Positions 6,963 to 14,653 are shown, numbered from the stretch's first letter. The stretch: 20,462 bases of DNA from JANPCX01 sp046049865 (GCA_046049865.1 JBJOQO010000059.1:1-20462); one strand, 5' to 3'. Notes: generated from the letters alone by a model not told the origin. Made by a program: numbers and translations.

Positions 6963-7045
6963 CCCTCACCCCAACCCTCTCCCGCAAGCGGGAGAGGGAG
7001 CTTTTCTTCCCCTCTCCCGCTTGCGGGAGAGGGCTAGGGTGAGGG
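6963..7045. repeat. 83-bp nested palindrome between tlyA and metF
   Basis: CCCTCACCC (6963-6971) at the left end pairs with GGGTGAGGG (7037-7045) at the right. Within lie two perfect 24-bp palindromes, 6975-6998 and 7010-7033, each made of CCCTCTCCCGC and GCGGGAGAGGG around AA or TT. The two are also complementary to each other, so the RNA could fold as two hairpins or one long stem. A CCCTCACCC...CCCTCTCCCGC type of repeat is, from general knowledge, common between genes in GC-rich beta- and gammaproteobacteria. It could stall or end transcription between tlyA and metF. Confidence 0.8.
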
Positions 7046-7076
7046 GGCTTGCTGCAAAGACCAACGAAAGATGCAG

Positions 7077-7916
7077 ATGAAACCAAGTCTCCCCCTCAGC
7101 CTCGAATTCTTCCCACCCAAAACCCCGGAAGGTTCAAACAAACTCACCGCCGCACGCCAGCAGCTCTATGCGCTCAAGCCGCAGTTTTGTTCGGTCACCT
7201 ATGGCGCGGGTGGCAGTACCCAAGACGGCACGTTTCAAACCGTGCAAGCCATCTTGAAAGAAGGTGTGGACGCCGCCCCGCACTTCAGCTGCATCGGCGC
7301 CAACAAAGAGTCCATCCGCACGCAGCTGCAAAGTTTCAAAGCCGCGGGCATCCGCCGCATCGTGGCCCTGCGCGGTGATTTGCCCAGCGGTTATGGCTCA
7401 GGCAGCCTGGGCGAGTTCCGCTACGCCAGCGACCTAGTGGCCTTCATCCGCGCCGAGACTGGCGACCACTTCCACATTGAAGTCGGCGCCTATCCCGAGA
7501 TGCATCCCCAGGCCAGAAGCCCGCAAGCCGATTTGCAGGCCTATGTCACCAAAGTGAAAGCCGGTGCCAGCTCGGCCATCACCCAAATGTTTTTCAACAC
7601 CGACGCCTACTTTCGTTTTGTTGATGAAGCCCATGCCATGGGCGCCGACATCCCCGTCATCCCCGGCATCATGCCCATCACCAACGCCAGCGGCATCATC
7701 CGTTTCGCCGACAACTGCGGTACCGAAATCCCCCGCTGGATGCGTCTGCGCCTGCAAGGCTTCGGCGACGACACCGCGTCCATCCAAGCCTTTGGCCTGG
7801 ACGTGATCACCGACCTGTGCGACCAACTGCGCACCGCCGGCGTGCCAGGGCTGCACTTTTATACGATGAACCAGAGCAAGGCGGTGTTGGAGATTGCGGG
7901 GCGGTTGGGGTTGTGA
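7077..7916 (+). CDS. metF: Methylenetetrahydrofolate reductase
   Basis: Flavoprotein that reduces 5,10-methylene-THF to 5-methyl-THF, the methyl donor for remaking methionine from the homocysteine that AhcY releases. About 279 residues, the usual bacterial length. Motifs in order: LSLEFFPPKTPEG near the N-terminus with the catalytic glutamate, FCSVTYGAGGST, VALRGD, EVGAYPEMHPQA, ITQMFFNTDAYFRFV and PGIMPITN. Two close ATGs exist, 7071 and 7077. The purine stretch GAAAG (7066-7070) abuts the first but is six bases from the second, so 7077 is preferred. It ends the methyl-cycle cluster, directly downstream of the 83-bp palindrome. The next gene is convergent. Confidence 0.97.
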   Translation: MKPSLPLSLEFFPPKTPEGSNKLTAARQQLYALKPQFCSVTYGAGGSTQDGTFQTVQAILKEGVDAAPHFSCIGANKESIRTQLQSFKAAGIRRIVALRGDLPSGYGSGSLGEFRYASDLVAFIRAETGDHFHIEVGAYPEMHPQARSPQADLQAYVTKVKAGASSAITQMFFNTDAYFRFVDEAHAMGADIPVIPGIMPITNASGIIRFADNCGTEIPRWMRLRLQGFGDDTASIQAFGLDVITDLCDQLRTAGVPGLHFYTMNQSKAVLEIAGRLGL

Positions 7917-8024
7917 AGCCGAGATGTACCACTGGGCGGCTTGTTCGCTCCATGGCGGCAGGGTCGCAATCCACTGCTACGGCAAGCAGGTCGCGATAAA
8001 TATTCGAGCGTGCTGGGTACGAAA

Positions 8025-8645
8025 TCAGTTGCAACCGTATGCGACGTGTTGCTGGGAAACGTCTTTTTTTGTACCTGTATTTGACTGATCAACGATCTGA
8101 ACTTCGTCGACTATCTTTGAGATTGATCGGCCACGACCACGCAACGTGATCACCGACCCTACATTCACACTGCGGCTTAAGGGCTTTTCCATTGGCCACG
8201 CAAACCGAAAAGAGTCTCCGGTGTGCAGGTCGGTTACGGTAAATTGGCACATACCAACAAAGAAACCCTTCATACGATAGTGCGTCTCGACCCTGCCAAC
8301 GGCATTCCACGGCTCTGTCGCGAACCGCTGGGCCACCGCTGCCGATAGACCGAAAACCAAAACTCCGAGCAGCGCTCCCAGTAAGACAAAAGCCACAGCT
8401 GCACGGGCGAGCGCTTTGAATCTCCGATACGGGGGTTTGGAGAAACGAAAAGAAAACGCCACTGGATCCAACGCAGGCTTAAAACCTCTTGTCCATGCGA
8501 ACCAAGTGAAAGCAAGCCCGATTCCGATGAGAGCACTTTGGCGAATAACGTCGGCATTCAGAATTGCTTGGGCTTTAGGAGCGAGTAGAAAAAAGGCTCC
8601 CAAAATCGGAATGAATAGTGCTGCTACAAAGGTTGGTCTCTTCAT
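8025..8645 (-). CDS. Hypothetical membrane protein, about 206 aa
   Basis: I do not recognise a family with confidence. Three hydrophobic segments are visible: residues about 5-25 (FVAALFIPILGAFFLL), 34-53 (SALIGIGLAFTWFAW) and 84-108 (AVAFVLLGALLGVLVFGL). A soluble C-terminal part of some 90 residues follows, containing HYRMKGFFVGMCQFTVTD and VGSVITLRGRG, which reads like a small beta-rich domain; a DUF3592-like arrangement is possible but unproven. The ATG at 8645 is chosen over a GTG at 8669; neither has a clear ribosome binding site. The coding sequence is less GC-rich than metF, with A/T-rich codons near the 3' end, suggesting a different history. It converges with metF and is followed upstream by the hicBA pair on the same strand. 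Confidence 0.65.
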   Translation of the reverse strand: MKRPTFVAALFIPILGAFFLLAPKAQAILNADVIRQSALIGIGLAFTWFAWTRGFKPALDPVAFSFRFSKPPYRRFKALARAAVAFVLLGALLGVLVFGLSAAVAQRFATEPWNAVGRVETHYRMKGFFVGMCQFTVTDLHTGDSFRFAWPMEKPLSRSVNVGSVITLRGRGRSISKIVDEVQIVDQSNTGTKKDVSQQHVAYGCN

Positions 8646-8684
8646 AACCGAGCTGCTTTGGGAGGCCACGTATGAACGTAGTTC

Positions 8685-8912
8685 TTATTTCTTCTGCAAA
8701 AAAACGTCTGCCTCAACCCCCGCCTGCTTGAGGATGGCGCGCAAGGTTCCTTCGGGCATGTCGCCAGGGTGGTTGGGAATGGTGGTGTAGCGGTTCAGCG
8801 CCGGGTTGAACCAGATCTCGTGGCTTCCAGCCGCTTGGCGGTGAAATTCCAGGCCGAGCTGTTTCAGCCGTTTGATGATGTCCCGGTAGCGGAACCCCGC
8901 CAGCGCACCCAT
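8685..8912 (-). CDS. hicA: HicA-family mRNA interferase toxin
   Basis: Small toxin that cleaves mRNA on ribosomes or free RNA when not bound by its antitoxin. The 75-residue double-stranded-RNA-binding-like fold is recognisable from FRYRDIIKRLKQLGLEFHRQ, then GSHEIWFNP with the conserved catalytic histidine, then TTIPNHPGDMPEGTLRAILKQAGV, which fits the usual HicA ending. The ATG overlaps the antitoxin stop by one base (TGATG), showing translational coupling. The order here is antitoxin first, the reverse of the classic hicA-hicB arrangement. The frame is intact, so the toxin is likely functional. Confidence 0.9.
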   Translation of the reverse strand: MGALAGFRYRDIIKRLKQLGLEFHRQAAGSHEIWFNPALNRYTTIPNHPGDMPEGTLRAILKQAGVEADVFLQKK

Positions 8913-9139
8913 CAGGTTGCAACGATGAGCGGGTAGTCGAAGACCTCTCTTGCGGGGGCTAGCACTGTGGTGTTGGTGCCGCTCTGGGCCTCGATCAATT
9001 TCTTCGCCACGTCGCGCGCGATTTCGATGGTTTCTTGGATCGTGCGGCCTTGAGCGATCAGCCCCTGAACTTCGTCGCTTGTAGCAAGGTAAAGCCCTTC
9101 GGGAAGCTTTTCGATATGCAACTGGATCATGTGTTCCAT
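8912..9139 (-). CDS. hicB: HicB-like antitoxin (DUF1902-type)
   Basis: Predicted antitoxin that binds HicA and probably represses its own promoter. The protein of about 75 residues has the partial RNase-H-like HicB fold: a first strand pair (MIQLHIEKLPEGLYLATSDEV), QGLIAQGRTIQETIEIARDVAKKLIEA as the helix, and a short C-terminal strand. It lacks the extra C-terminal ribbon-helix-helix or HTH domain of longer HicB proteins, matching the short DUF1902-type group. ATG 9139 is preferred over the GTG three codons earlier because AGGAG (complement of 9148-9152) lies eight bases upstream of it. The stop overlaps the hicA start by one base. Confidence 0.85.
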   Translation of the reverse strand: MEHMIQLHIEKLPEGLYLATSDEVQGLIAQGRTIQETIEIARDVAKKLIEAQSGTNTTVLAPAREVFDYPLIVAT

Positions 9140-9172
9140 GGCAATCACTCCTGTTTGCTTGCGCCGCTCCTA

Positions 9173-9200
9173 AAACGAGCGTTTCGGTTGTCGCATTCTA
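9173..9200 (-). promoter_or_regulatory. Candidate promoter/operator of hicBA
   Basis: On the minus strand TAGAAT (9200-9195) is a good -10 match. It is followed after 10 bases by the inverted repeat AAACG-CT-CGTTT (9184-9173). This sits about 34-45 bases before the hicB start, where a self-repressing antitoxin would be expected to bind. No good -35 hexamer is visible, and the repeat is short, so this is tentative. Confidence 0.35.
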
Positions 9201-9267
9201 GGTGGGGCGTTCGATTTCGTGCAGGTCCCAATCACCCGTGGTGCGCCCCGGGGTTCGGTGGGTAGGC

Positions 9268-10389
9268 TCAAGCCCGCAACCCAAACCCCACCACCTCCGT
9301 ATCCACCCCATTGATCCGCAAACAAACCCCCTGCTCGCCCGGGTAGTGTTTGCGCGTGGTCACCTCGCGGAAGCGGTGGCAACGGCTGAAGGTGATGGAC
9401 TCACCGGGCACCAAGGTCAGCAAAGCACCTTTGAACACCTTGGGTGAACGTTGCCCGTTGGCTTTGAGAAAGTGCAGCACGTAGTCGATGGTGAGTTGCT
9501 GGGGTACTTGCGCGGTGGAGCGCAGCAGCATTTGCATCTCCAGCACCTCACCCATTCGAAGCGACGGCGTGGACAGGCGCAGTGCGCCTTTTTTGAGCTG
9601 CGGCGGATGGCGGTCGAACACCGCCAAGGCAGCGGCGTGGCCTTGTTTGATCAGCCCTCGGCAGGCATGGCGCAGCAGGGCCTCGCGCTCGGGGCTGGCA
9701 CCGCGTCTCCAGCTTGATGCCAAGGTGGTGATCAGTTCGGGATGGTCTTTGCTGATGTCGTTCAAGTGGTTGGCCACCGAGCGGCGCACATAAGGCGAGG
9801 CGTCGTCACGCAACCGCTCCAGCAGCGGCAAGATCGCTGACGGGTCACGTTTGAGTTCGGGCAATTGCATGGCCCAGGGCAGACGGGGACGGCTGCCTTC
9901 TGAGACCAAGCGGCGCACATGGTGGCTGGGGTCATCAACCCACGTTCTCAGAATGTTGATGGCGCGGCTTTGATCGGCCAGCAGGAATGGGCGAACGGCG
10001 TACTCGGCGGTGAAACGTTTGGTCATCTCGCGCAGCAGTTGCATGGAGCGGTCAAAGTCCTGCAGGCCGTGTTGTGCCACCACCTGGGTCAGCGGCAAGA
10101 TGCCCCACCCGCTGATGCCTTCGTCGCTGGCGGGTTGGTTGGCATGATCCAGTTCGTCGGGGTGCAGCATGGCCAGCAGGATGCGCTCGCGTTTTGCGGG
10201 GTCAGCAGGCAAAGCCGCGTGAACATGGTCGGCAATCAGTTGAGCGCGGGCTTTGAGTTCCAGCGCATCGATTTGACCCAGCACGCTGGTTTCAAACGCC
10301 ACCTGGTCGAACTGCTTGATGTGGCGACGCAAGTGCCGTGAAGTGCAGCGTACGAGTTCGGGTGAAAACAAGTTTTTGAAGGGTTCCAT
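9268..10389 (-). CDS. DNA alkylation repair protein, HEAT-repeat type (AlkC/AlkD-like)
   Basis: Probable DNA glycosylase that removes alkylated bases such as 3-methyladenine. The 373-residue protein is largely helical, with a run of HEAT-like repeats; the clearest are INILRTWVDDPSHHVRRLVSEG and LERLRDDASPYVRRSVANHL, which have the paired-helix pattern ending in VRR. The segment GSRPRLPWAMQLPEL after the first is typical of this family. After about residue 280 comes a beta-rich domain (LTLVPGESITFSRCHRF) like the C-terminal extension in AlkC-type members. The start is well supported: AGGAG lies six bases before the ATG (complement of 10396-10400). It is transcribed away from serC, and no operon partner is evident. 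Whether it acts as AlkC or AlkD cannot be settled from sequence alone. Confidence 0.85.
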   Translation of the reverse strand: MEPFKNLFSPELVRCTSRHLRRHIKQFDQVAFETSVLGQIDALELKARAQLIADHVHAALPADPAKRERILLAMLHPDELDHANQPASDEGISGWGILPLTQVVAQHGLQDFDRSMQLLREMTKRFTAEYAVRPFLLADQSRAINILRTWVDDPSHHVRRLVSEGSRPRLPWAMQLPELKRDPSAILPLLERLRDDASPYVRRSVANHLNDISKDHPELITTLASSWRRGASPEREALLRHACRGLIKQGHAAALAVFDRHPPQLKKGALRLSTPSLRMGEVLEMQMLLRSTAQVPQQLTIDYVLHFLKANGQRSPKVFKGALLTLVPGESITFSRCHRFREVTTRKHYPGEQGVCLRINGVDTEVVGFGLRA

Positions 10390-10530
10390 CAGATACTCCT
10401 GGGCGCAATATAGGGGGCCGTGTTCACTGTGCGGCGCAGCAAAGGTGCATGACTACAATGAATTTGACCCTGTTGCTTTCACAGTGTCGTGTTTCCCGTC
10501 AACCGAATCAGCTTGATTGCCTGCACGCCC

Positions 10531-11658
10531 ATGCCTAACACCACCCTCCCCACCGTCAAACCCGCCAACCCCAATTTTTCATCTGGCCCTTGTGCCAAGC
10601 GGCCGGGTTATGACGTTAGCAAACTAGCGCTCAACACCTTGGGTCGCTCGCACCGGTCTGCGCTGGGCAAAAAGGCGTTGGGTTTGGCCTGCTCTGAGAC
10701 AGCACGTTTGCTCGGCCTGCCCGAGGGTTATCGCGTGGCGGTGGTGCCGGGATCGGACACCGGTGCCATTGAGATGGCGATGTGGTCGCTGCTCGGGCCG
10801 CGCGGTGTGGATGTGCTCGAGTGGGAGTCGTTCAGCGCGGGCTGGACGACCGACATCGTCAAACAGCTCAAGCTGCCGAATACGAATGTGATCACGGCCG
10901 AATACGGTGACATCACCGATCTCGCCAAGGTGAACTTCGACAACGACGTCGTCTTCGTGTGGAACGGCACCACCTCGGGCGTCAAGGTGCCAAACGGCGA
11001 CTGGATTCCCGCCAACCGCGCGGGCCTGACCTTGTGCGACGCCACCTCCGCCGTGTTCGCCATGGACATGCCCTGGGACAAGCTGGATGTGGTGACCTAC
11101 TCGTGGCAAAAAGTGCTGGGCGGTGAAGGTGCCCACGGCATGTTGATATTGAGCCCACGTGCGGTGGAACGCATCGAGGCCTACAGCCCCCCGTGGCCCA
11201 TGCCCAAGGTGTTCCGCATGAAGTCCGGCGGCAAACTCACCGAAGGCCTCTTCAAGGGCGAAACCATCAACACGCCCAGCATGTTGTGTGTGGCCGATTA
11301 CCTGGACGCTCTGCAGTGGGTGGAAAGCATAGGCGGCGTGCAAGCCACCATCGCTCGCAGCGAAGCGAACCTTCAAGTGCTGGAAGATTTTGTCGCGGCC
11401 AATGATTGGATTTCCTTCTTGGCCAAGGACAAAAAAACGCGCTCCAACACCAGCGTTTGTTTGACCCTGAAAGCCACGGAAGACCAAGTCAAACAAATGG
11501 TCAAACTTTTGGATGCCCAAGGTGTGGCCTACGACATTGGCGCCTACAAAGATGCGCCTGCGGGTTTGCGCATTTGGTGCGGTGCCACGGTTGAAAAATC
11601 TGACTTGCAAGCGCTGATGCCTTGGTTGGCTTGGGCCTACGGGCAAGTTGCTGCTTAG
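10531..11658 (+). CDS. serC: Phosphoserine aminotransferase (alphaproteobacterial/Methanosarcina type)
   Basis: PLP enzyme converting 3-phosphohydroxypyruvate and glutamate to 3-phosphoserine, the second step of serine synthesis. From ATG 10531 it is 375 residues. The N-terminal PNFSSGPCAKRPGY, with SSGPCAKRPG in place of the NFxAGPAxLP of the E. coli enzyme, points to the divergent type seen in alphaproteobacteria and archaea. The PLP lysine is K194 in TYSWQKVLGGEGAHG and D170 (LCDATSA) contacts the cofactor ring. The frame continues upstream to a GTG at 10489, but the ATG begins the recognisable protein. No clear ribosome binding site is visible. serA follows after 30 bases, completing two of the three pathway steps. 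A long antisense frame on the other strand is considered a shadow. Confidence 0.95.
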   Translation: MPNTTLPTVKPANPNFSSGPCAKRPGYDVSKLALNTLGRSHRSALGKKALGLACSETARLLGLPEGYRVAVVPGSDTGAIEMAMWSLLGPRGVDVLEWESFSAGWTTDIVKQLKLPNTNVITAEYGDITDLAKVNFDNDVVFVWNGTTSGVKVPNGDWIPANRAGLTLCDATSAVFAMDMPWDKLDVVTYSWQKVLGGEGAHGMLILSPRAVERIEAYSPPWPMPKVFRMKSGGKLTEGLFKGETINTPSMLCVADYLDALQWVESIGGVQATIARSEANLQVLEDFVAANDWISFLAKDKKTRSNTSVCLTLKATEDQVKQMVKLLDAQGVAYDIGAYKDAPAGLRIWCGATVEKSDLQALMPWLAWAYGQVAA

Positions 11659-11688
11659 TCTCAGACCCAAACAACGAGGGCCACGGTC

Positions 11689-12867
11689 ATGCACAAAGTC
11701 AGAACCTACAACCAGATTTCCGTCAAAGGGCTGGATCGTTTTCCTCGTGAATCGTTTGAAGTGGGCAGCGACATTGGCCACCCGGATGCGTTTTTGATTC
11801 GCAGCCAAAAGCTGCACGATGTGGCGGTGCCGCCCTCGCTGCTGGCCGTGGCCCGTGCCGGTGCCGGCGTGAACAATGTACCGATTCCCGCCTACAGCCA
11901 GCAAGGCATCGTGGTGTTCAACACACCGGGTGCCAACGCCAATGCGGTGAAAGAGTTGGTGATGGCCGGCATGCTGCTCTCGGCGCGCGGCATTCTCCCG
12001 GGCATGGCTTACGTGAGCACCCTCACCCACATGACCGACGCGACTGAGATGTCGGCCTTGCTGGAAAAAGAAAAAGCCCGTTTTGCCGGCGGTGAGCTCA
12101 AAGGCAAAACCTTGGGCCTGGTGGGTTTGGGTGCCATTGGTTCCATGGTGGCTGACATGGCGTTGGCCATGGGCATGAAGGTGGTGGGGTTTGACCCGGC
12201 GCTGTCCATTGACGCCGCCTGGCGGCTGTCCAACAACGTGGGCCGCATGGAAAATTTGCAGGCCCTGTTGGCTCGCGCTGACTACATCTCCCTGCACGTG
12301 CCCGCCATTGAGGCCACCCACCACCTCATCAACGAAGCCGCGCTGGCCTTGTGCAAACCCAATGCCGTGCTGCTGAACTTTGCGCGCGAATCGATTGTTG
12401 ACTCGAACGCCGTGTTGCGTGCGTTGCAAGCGAAAAAGCTGGGCCGTTATGTGTGCGACTTCCCGGAGCCCCACCTCATCGGGCAGCCTGAAGTGATCGC
12501 CATGCCCCACATCGGCGCCAGCACCGAAGAGTCGGAAGAAAACTGCGCCGTGATGGCCGCCAACCAGTTGATCGACTACCTGGACAACGGCAACATCAGC
12601 AACTCGGTGAACTTCCCCGCGGTGGCCATGGACCGCGTGCCGGGCACGACGCGTTTCACGTTTTCCAACGACAACGTCTCGGGCGTGTTGGGCCAGGTGC
12701 TGTCGGTGCTGGCCGAGCACCAAGTCAATGTGCTGGACATGATGAACAAAAGCCGGGGTGAGTTGGCTTACAACATCATTGATGTCGGCACGGCACCGAG
12801 CGACAAGGTGATGAGCGCCATCAAAACGGTGGCGCATGTGATCCGGGTGCGGGTGATTGGGGCTTAG
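11689..12867 (+). CDS. serA: D-3-phosphoglycerate dehydrogenase with C-terminal ACT domain
   Basis: NAD-dependent first enzyme of serine synthesis, oxidising 3-phosphoglycerate to 3-phosphohydroxypyruvate, which SerC then aminates. 392 residues. The substrate domain includes ARAGAGVNNVPI (55-66), the nucleotide-binding motif GLGAIG spans 146-151, and the catalytic triad is visible as R233 (NFARES), E260 (DFPEP) and H274 (MPHIGAST). The C-terminal 70 residues (SGVLGQVLSVLAEHQVNVLDM) have the ACT pattern, so feedback control by serine is possible. GAGGG at 11676-11680 lies eight bases before the ATG. Thirty bases separate it from serC, so the two form an operon. Length is close to the E. coli ACT-bearing form. 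Confidence 0.96.
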   Translation: MHKVRTYNQISVKGLDRFPRESFEVGSDIGHPDAFLIRSQKLHDVAVPPSLLAVARAGAGVNNVPIPAYSQQGIVVFNTPGANANAVKELVMAGMLLSARGILPGMAYVSTLTHMTDATEMSALLEKEKARFAGGELKGKTLGLVGLGAIGSMVADMALAMGMKVVGFDPALSIDAAWRLSNNVGRMENLQALLARADYISLHVPAIEATHHLINEAALALCKPNAVLLNFARESIVDSNAVLRALQAKKLGRYVCDFPEPHLIGQPEVIAMPHIGASTEESEENCAVMAANQLIDYLDNGNISNSVNFPAVAMDRVPGTTRFTFSNDNVSGVLGQVLSVLAEHQVNVLDMMNKSRGELAYNIIDVGTAPSDKVMSAIKTVAHVIRVRVIGA

Positions 12868-12959
12868 ACGCCGAAGAATCCCGATCCATGGATGGCCGGG
12901 GCTCCGGCATTGAACGAGAGTTACGAGCAAATTTCTGTGCTCGTCAAACTGGACTCAAA

Positions 12960-13034
12960 CTAGGGAAGCGCTGAATAAGTGTCAAGTCCCCGCAGATGCG
13001 CGCGCTGCAAGGGACTTGTTCAGCGTTTCCCTAG
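12960..13034. mobile_element. IS5-like miniature element (67 bp) with CTAG flanks
   Basis: The 67-bp core at 12964-13030 has terminal inverted repeats GGAAGCGCTGAA and TTCAGCGTTTCC (11 of 12 pair), continued inward by AAGTCCC and GGGACTT. CTAG stands directly on both sides (12960-12963, 13031-13034), which fits the four-base CTAG duplication known for IS5. The right end, read inward, is GGAAACGCTGAACAAGTCCC, resembling the IS5 end GGAAGGTGCGAACAAGTCCC as I recall it. No transposase is present, so it would need one in trans. It could also work as a bidirectional stem-loop after serA. Confidence 0.65.
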
Positions 13035-13067
13035 GTCAAGTGAGCCTTAGCAGCTCGTGATAACCCA

Positions 13068-13862
13068 CTACCGCGTAATTGATACATCAACGATCTTCAT
13101 GACGGCTGTACTCTTTGAGCTGGCACTCTCTATTTGCCAAGCGACCCCGTAGTCCTCAAGATAGGCCCACTTCTCCTTGCCGAACGCCACGCTGCTTTCC
13201 GCTATCAAGCTACATTCCAGCGAAACAGCTCGACCGGAAAAGACGGAATGAAGTGACGAGGCTTGGAAGGCCTCACCTGCGGTGCAGGATCTCGTGTCCT
13301 GATAGAAGTTCGCCAATTGCCCGCTTGACCCATACCTGCTTTCGAATAGGTAGGTCGTTCCCTTCACAGGATTGGCAACTTCTCTGTCAAATCGTTTGAT
13401 TTCTTTGACCTCAAATGGAACCTCTCCATTTGTCCGAGCCAAGTAGATTATTTGATCTTTAAGCCGGACCAGTCCGAGGAAGGAAAGCTCAAGATTAACG
13501 CGGTAGGGAATAGCGTTTCTTGAAAATTCCGTTCGGGTCTGAATGTAACCATTGCCAATATTGTTCAGATCCCGAACCCCAGCGATTTCTTGTTTTTTCC
13601 CATCGCTCTCTGTCTCGGCGATGAAGTTGATACGCATGGTTCTGAAGCGCGGAGATAGGGAAGAGCCTTTTGTCACCGCAGCTTGAACTGTCGGCGACAA
13701 CTGAGTGAGAGTGAAACTCTCTGCGAGATAAGACTTACTGTCAGCCACCACTCGTTTTGTTTCCACCATCGGCGTCACACACCCAGTGGTGAGTAGCACT
13801 GCGATGCATGCCAAAAGAGTCTGGCTTTTCAAGCGAAGAACCCCTGTTTTTCCGTTGCGCAT
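13068..13862 (-). CDS. Putative lipoprotein of unknown function
   Basis: 264 residues with a lipoprotein signal peptide: basic N-terminus (RNGKTGVLRLK), hydrophobic stretch LLACIAVLLTT, then GC at 27-28, where cysteine 28 would be lipidated. The mature part is about 237 residues, polar and beta-rich, with no recognisable enzyme motif. It includes two further cysteines (SCTAG and LECSL) that could form a disulphide in the periplasm. GAGGA lies eight bases before the ATG (complement of 13871-13875). The coding sequence is clearly less GC-rich than serA and the cyclo-ligase on either side, and it lies directly after the IS5-like element. Both facts suggest acquisition. No functional link to its neighbours is seen. 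Confidence 0.8.
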   Translation of the reverse strand: MRNGKTGVLRLKSQTLLACIAVLLTTGCVTPMVETKRVVADSKSYLAESFTLTQLSPTVQAAVTKGSSLSPRFRTMRINFIAETESDGKKQEIAGVRDLNNIGNGYIQTRTEFSRNAIPYRVNLELSFLGLVRLKDQIIYLARTNGEVPFEVKEIKRFDREVANPVKGTTYLFESRYGSSGQLANFYQDTRSCTAGEAFQASSLHSVFSGRAVSLECSLIAESSVAFGKEKWAYLEDYGVAWQIESASSKSTAVMKIVDVSITR

Positions 13863-13909
13863 TATTTATGTCCTCGGGTTTTGATCGATGGTTGTATGAG
13901 CTTGAACAC

Positions 13910-13924
13910 CAGGCCTGAGGCCTG
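13910..13924. promoter_or_regulatory. Short palindrome upstream of the lipoprotein gene
   Basis: CAGGCCT and AGGCCTG form a perfect seven-base inverted repeat around one G, 48 bases before the lipoprotein ATG. It could be an operator, but nothing else supports this. The rest of 13863-14044 holds no gene that I can see. Confidence 0.2.
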
Positions 13925-14044
13925 TGAAACTGTGATGACACGTCGCTGGAACAAACGTTCAAACACGCTGATGGCTCAGACTGTCTCCGGATTTTTGGCT
14001 ACAAGGCCGCTACTTTAACCAATGTCCTTCACACTTTTCACACT

Positions 14045-14653
14045 TCACCGCTGCAACTCATTCACCGTGTACCCACCCCCATCCTGCTGCCACATCACCC
14101 CGTCTTCGGTGAGCATGGCATCCAAAATGAAGTCGCCCGGCTCGGCGCGCAGCAAAGGCAAAAAGCCGTGGGTGTAACTCACGCCCACCGCCACGGGGCG
14201 GGGCGTCATGGACATCAAGGTCCGTTCAAAGAAACCGCCGCCATAACCCAGCCGCACACCGCCCGGGCCAAAACCCAGGCAGGGCACGATGAGTAAATCG
14301 GGCACGAACTCTTCGGTGCCTTTGGGCTTGGGAATATCGTAGGCGTCGAGTTCGGTTTCGCAGCCGGGGTACCACACATGAAAACGCAGTGACTGGTTTT
14401 TTTTGTCGGCTACCGGCAGGCCAATGCGCCGAGTGACGCCGTCAGGCGCACCTTCCGTCCAGCGGTACAGCGCGGGCAGTGGATCGAACTCGCCCTTGAT
14501 GGGCCAATAAGCGCCGATGGATTTTTCCCTGCGGCCCACGAGCCAAATGCGCAGCACGCTTTGCAACTGAACCGCGCGCTCCAGCCGGTCGGGCAGGGCT
14601 TGGCGGGCTTTGACGAGGCGTTGGCGTATGAGGCTGCGGTCGGTTTCCATCAT
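14045..14653 (-). CDS. fau: 5-formyltetrahydrofolate cyclo-ligase
   Basis: ATP-dependent enzyme that returns 5-formyl-THF to the active folate pool as 5,10-methenyl-THF. 202 residues, the usual length. The family signature is VPCLGFGPGGVRLGYGGGFF in the second half. The N-terminal SLIRQRLVKARQALP matches the conserved LRxxxRxxRxxL start, and GAYWPIKGEFDP is the substrate and ATP region. Two consecutive ATG codons open the frame at 14653; no strong ribosome binding site is seen. In E. coli this gene is next to ssrS (6S RNA); I looked on both sides and could not make out a 6S RNA here. It is divergent from the TfoX-like gene. Its folate role links it to metF and serA/serC elsewhere in the window. 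Confidence 0.93.
   Translation of the reverse strand: MMETDRSLIRQRLVKARQALPDRLERAVQLQSVLRIWLVGRREKSIGAYWPIKGEFDPLPALYRWTEGAPDGVTRRIGLPVADKKNQSLRFHVWYPGCETELDAYDIPKPKGTEEFVPDLLIVPCLGFGPGGVRLGYGGGFFERTLMSMTPRPVAVGVSYTHGFLPLLRAEPGDFILDAMLTEDGVMWQQDGGGYTVNELQR

Noticed and set aside
6033..7045. The two palindromic repeats as a CRISPR array
   Set aside because: There are only two unrelated palindromes, with no regular repeat-spacer pattern and no cas genes.
10624..12930. A 768-codon open frame on the minus strand opposite serC and serA
   Set aside because: Its length is notable, but it covers two clearly recognised + strand enzymes with all active-site residues. Its translation is a histidine-, glycine- and valine-rich composition typical of antisense frames in GC-rich genes.
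13863..14044. Possible 6S RNA next to the 5-formyl-THF cyclo-ligase gene
   Set aside because: E. coli has ssrS next to this gene, but I could not find the long bulged hairpin with the conserved closing stems on either side here.
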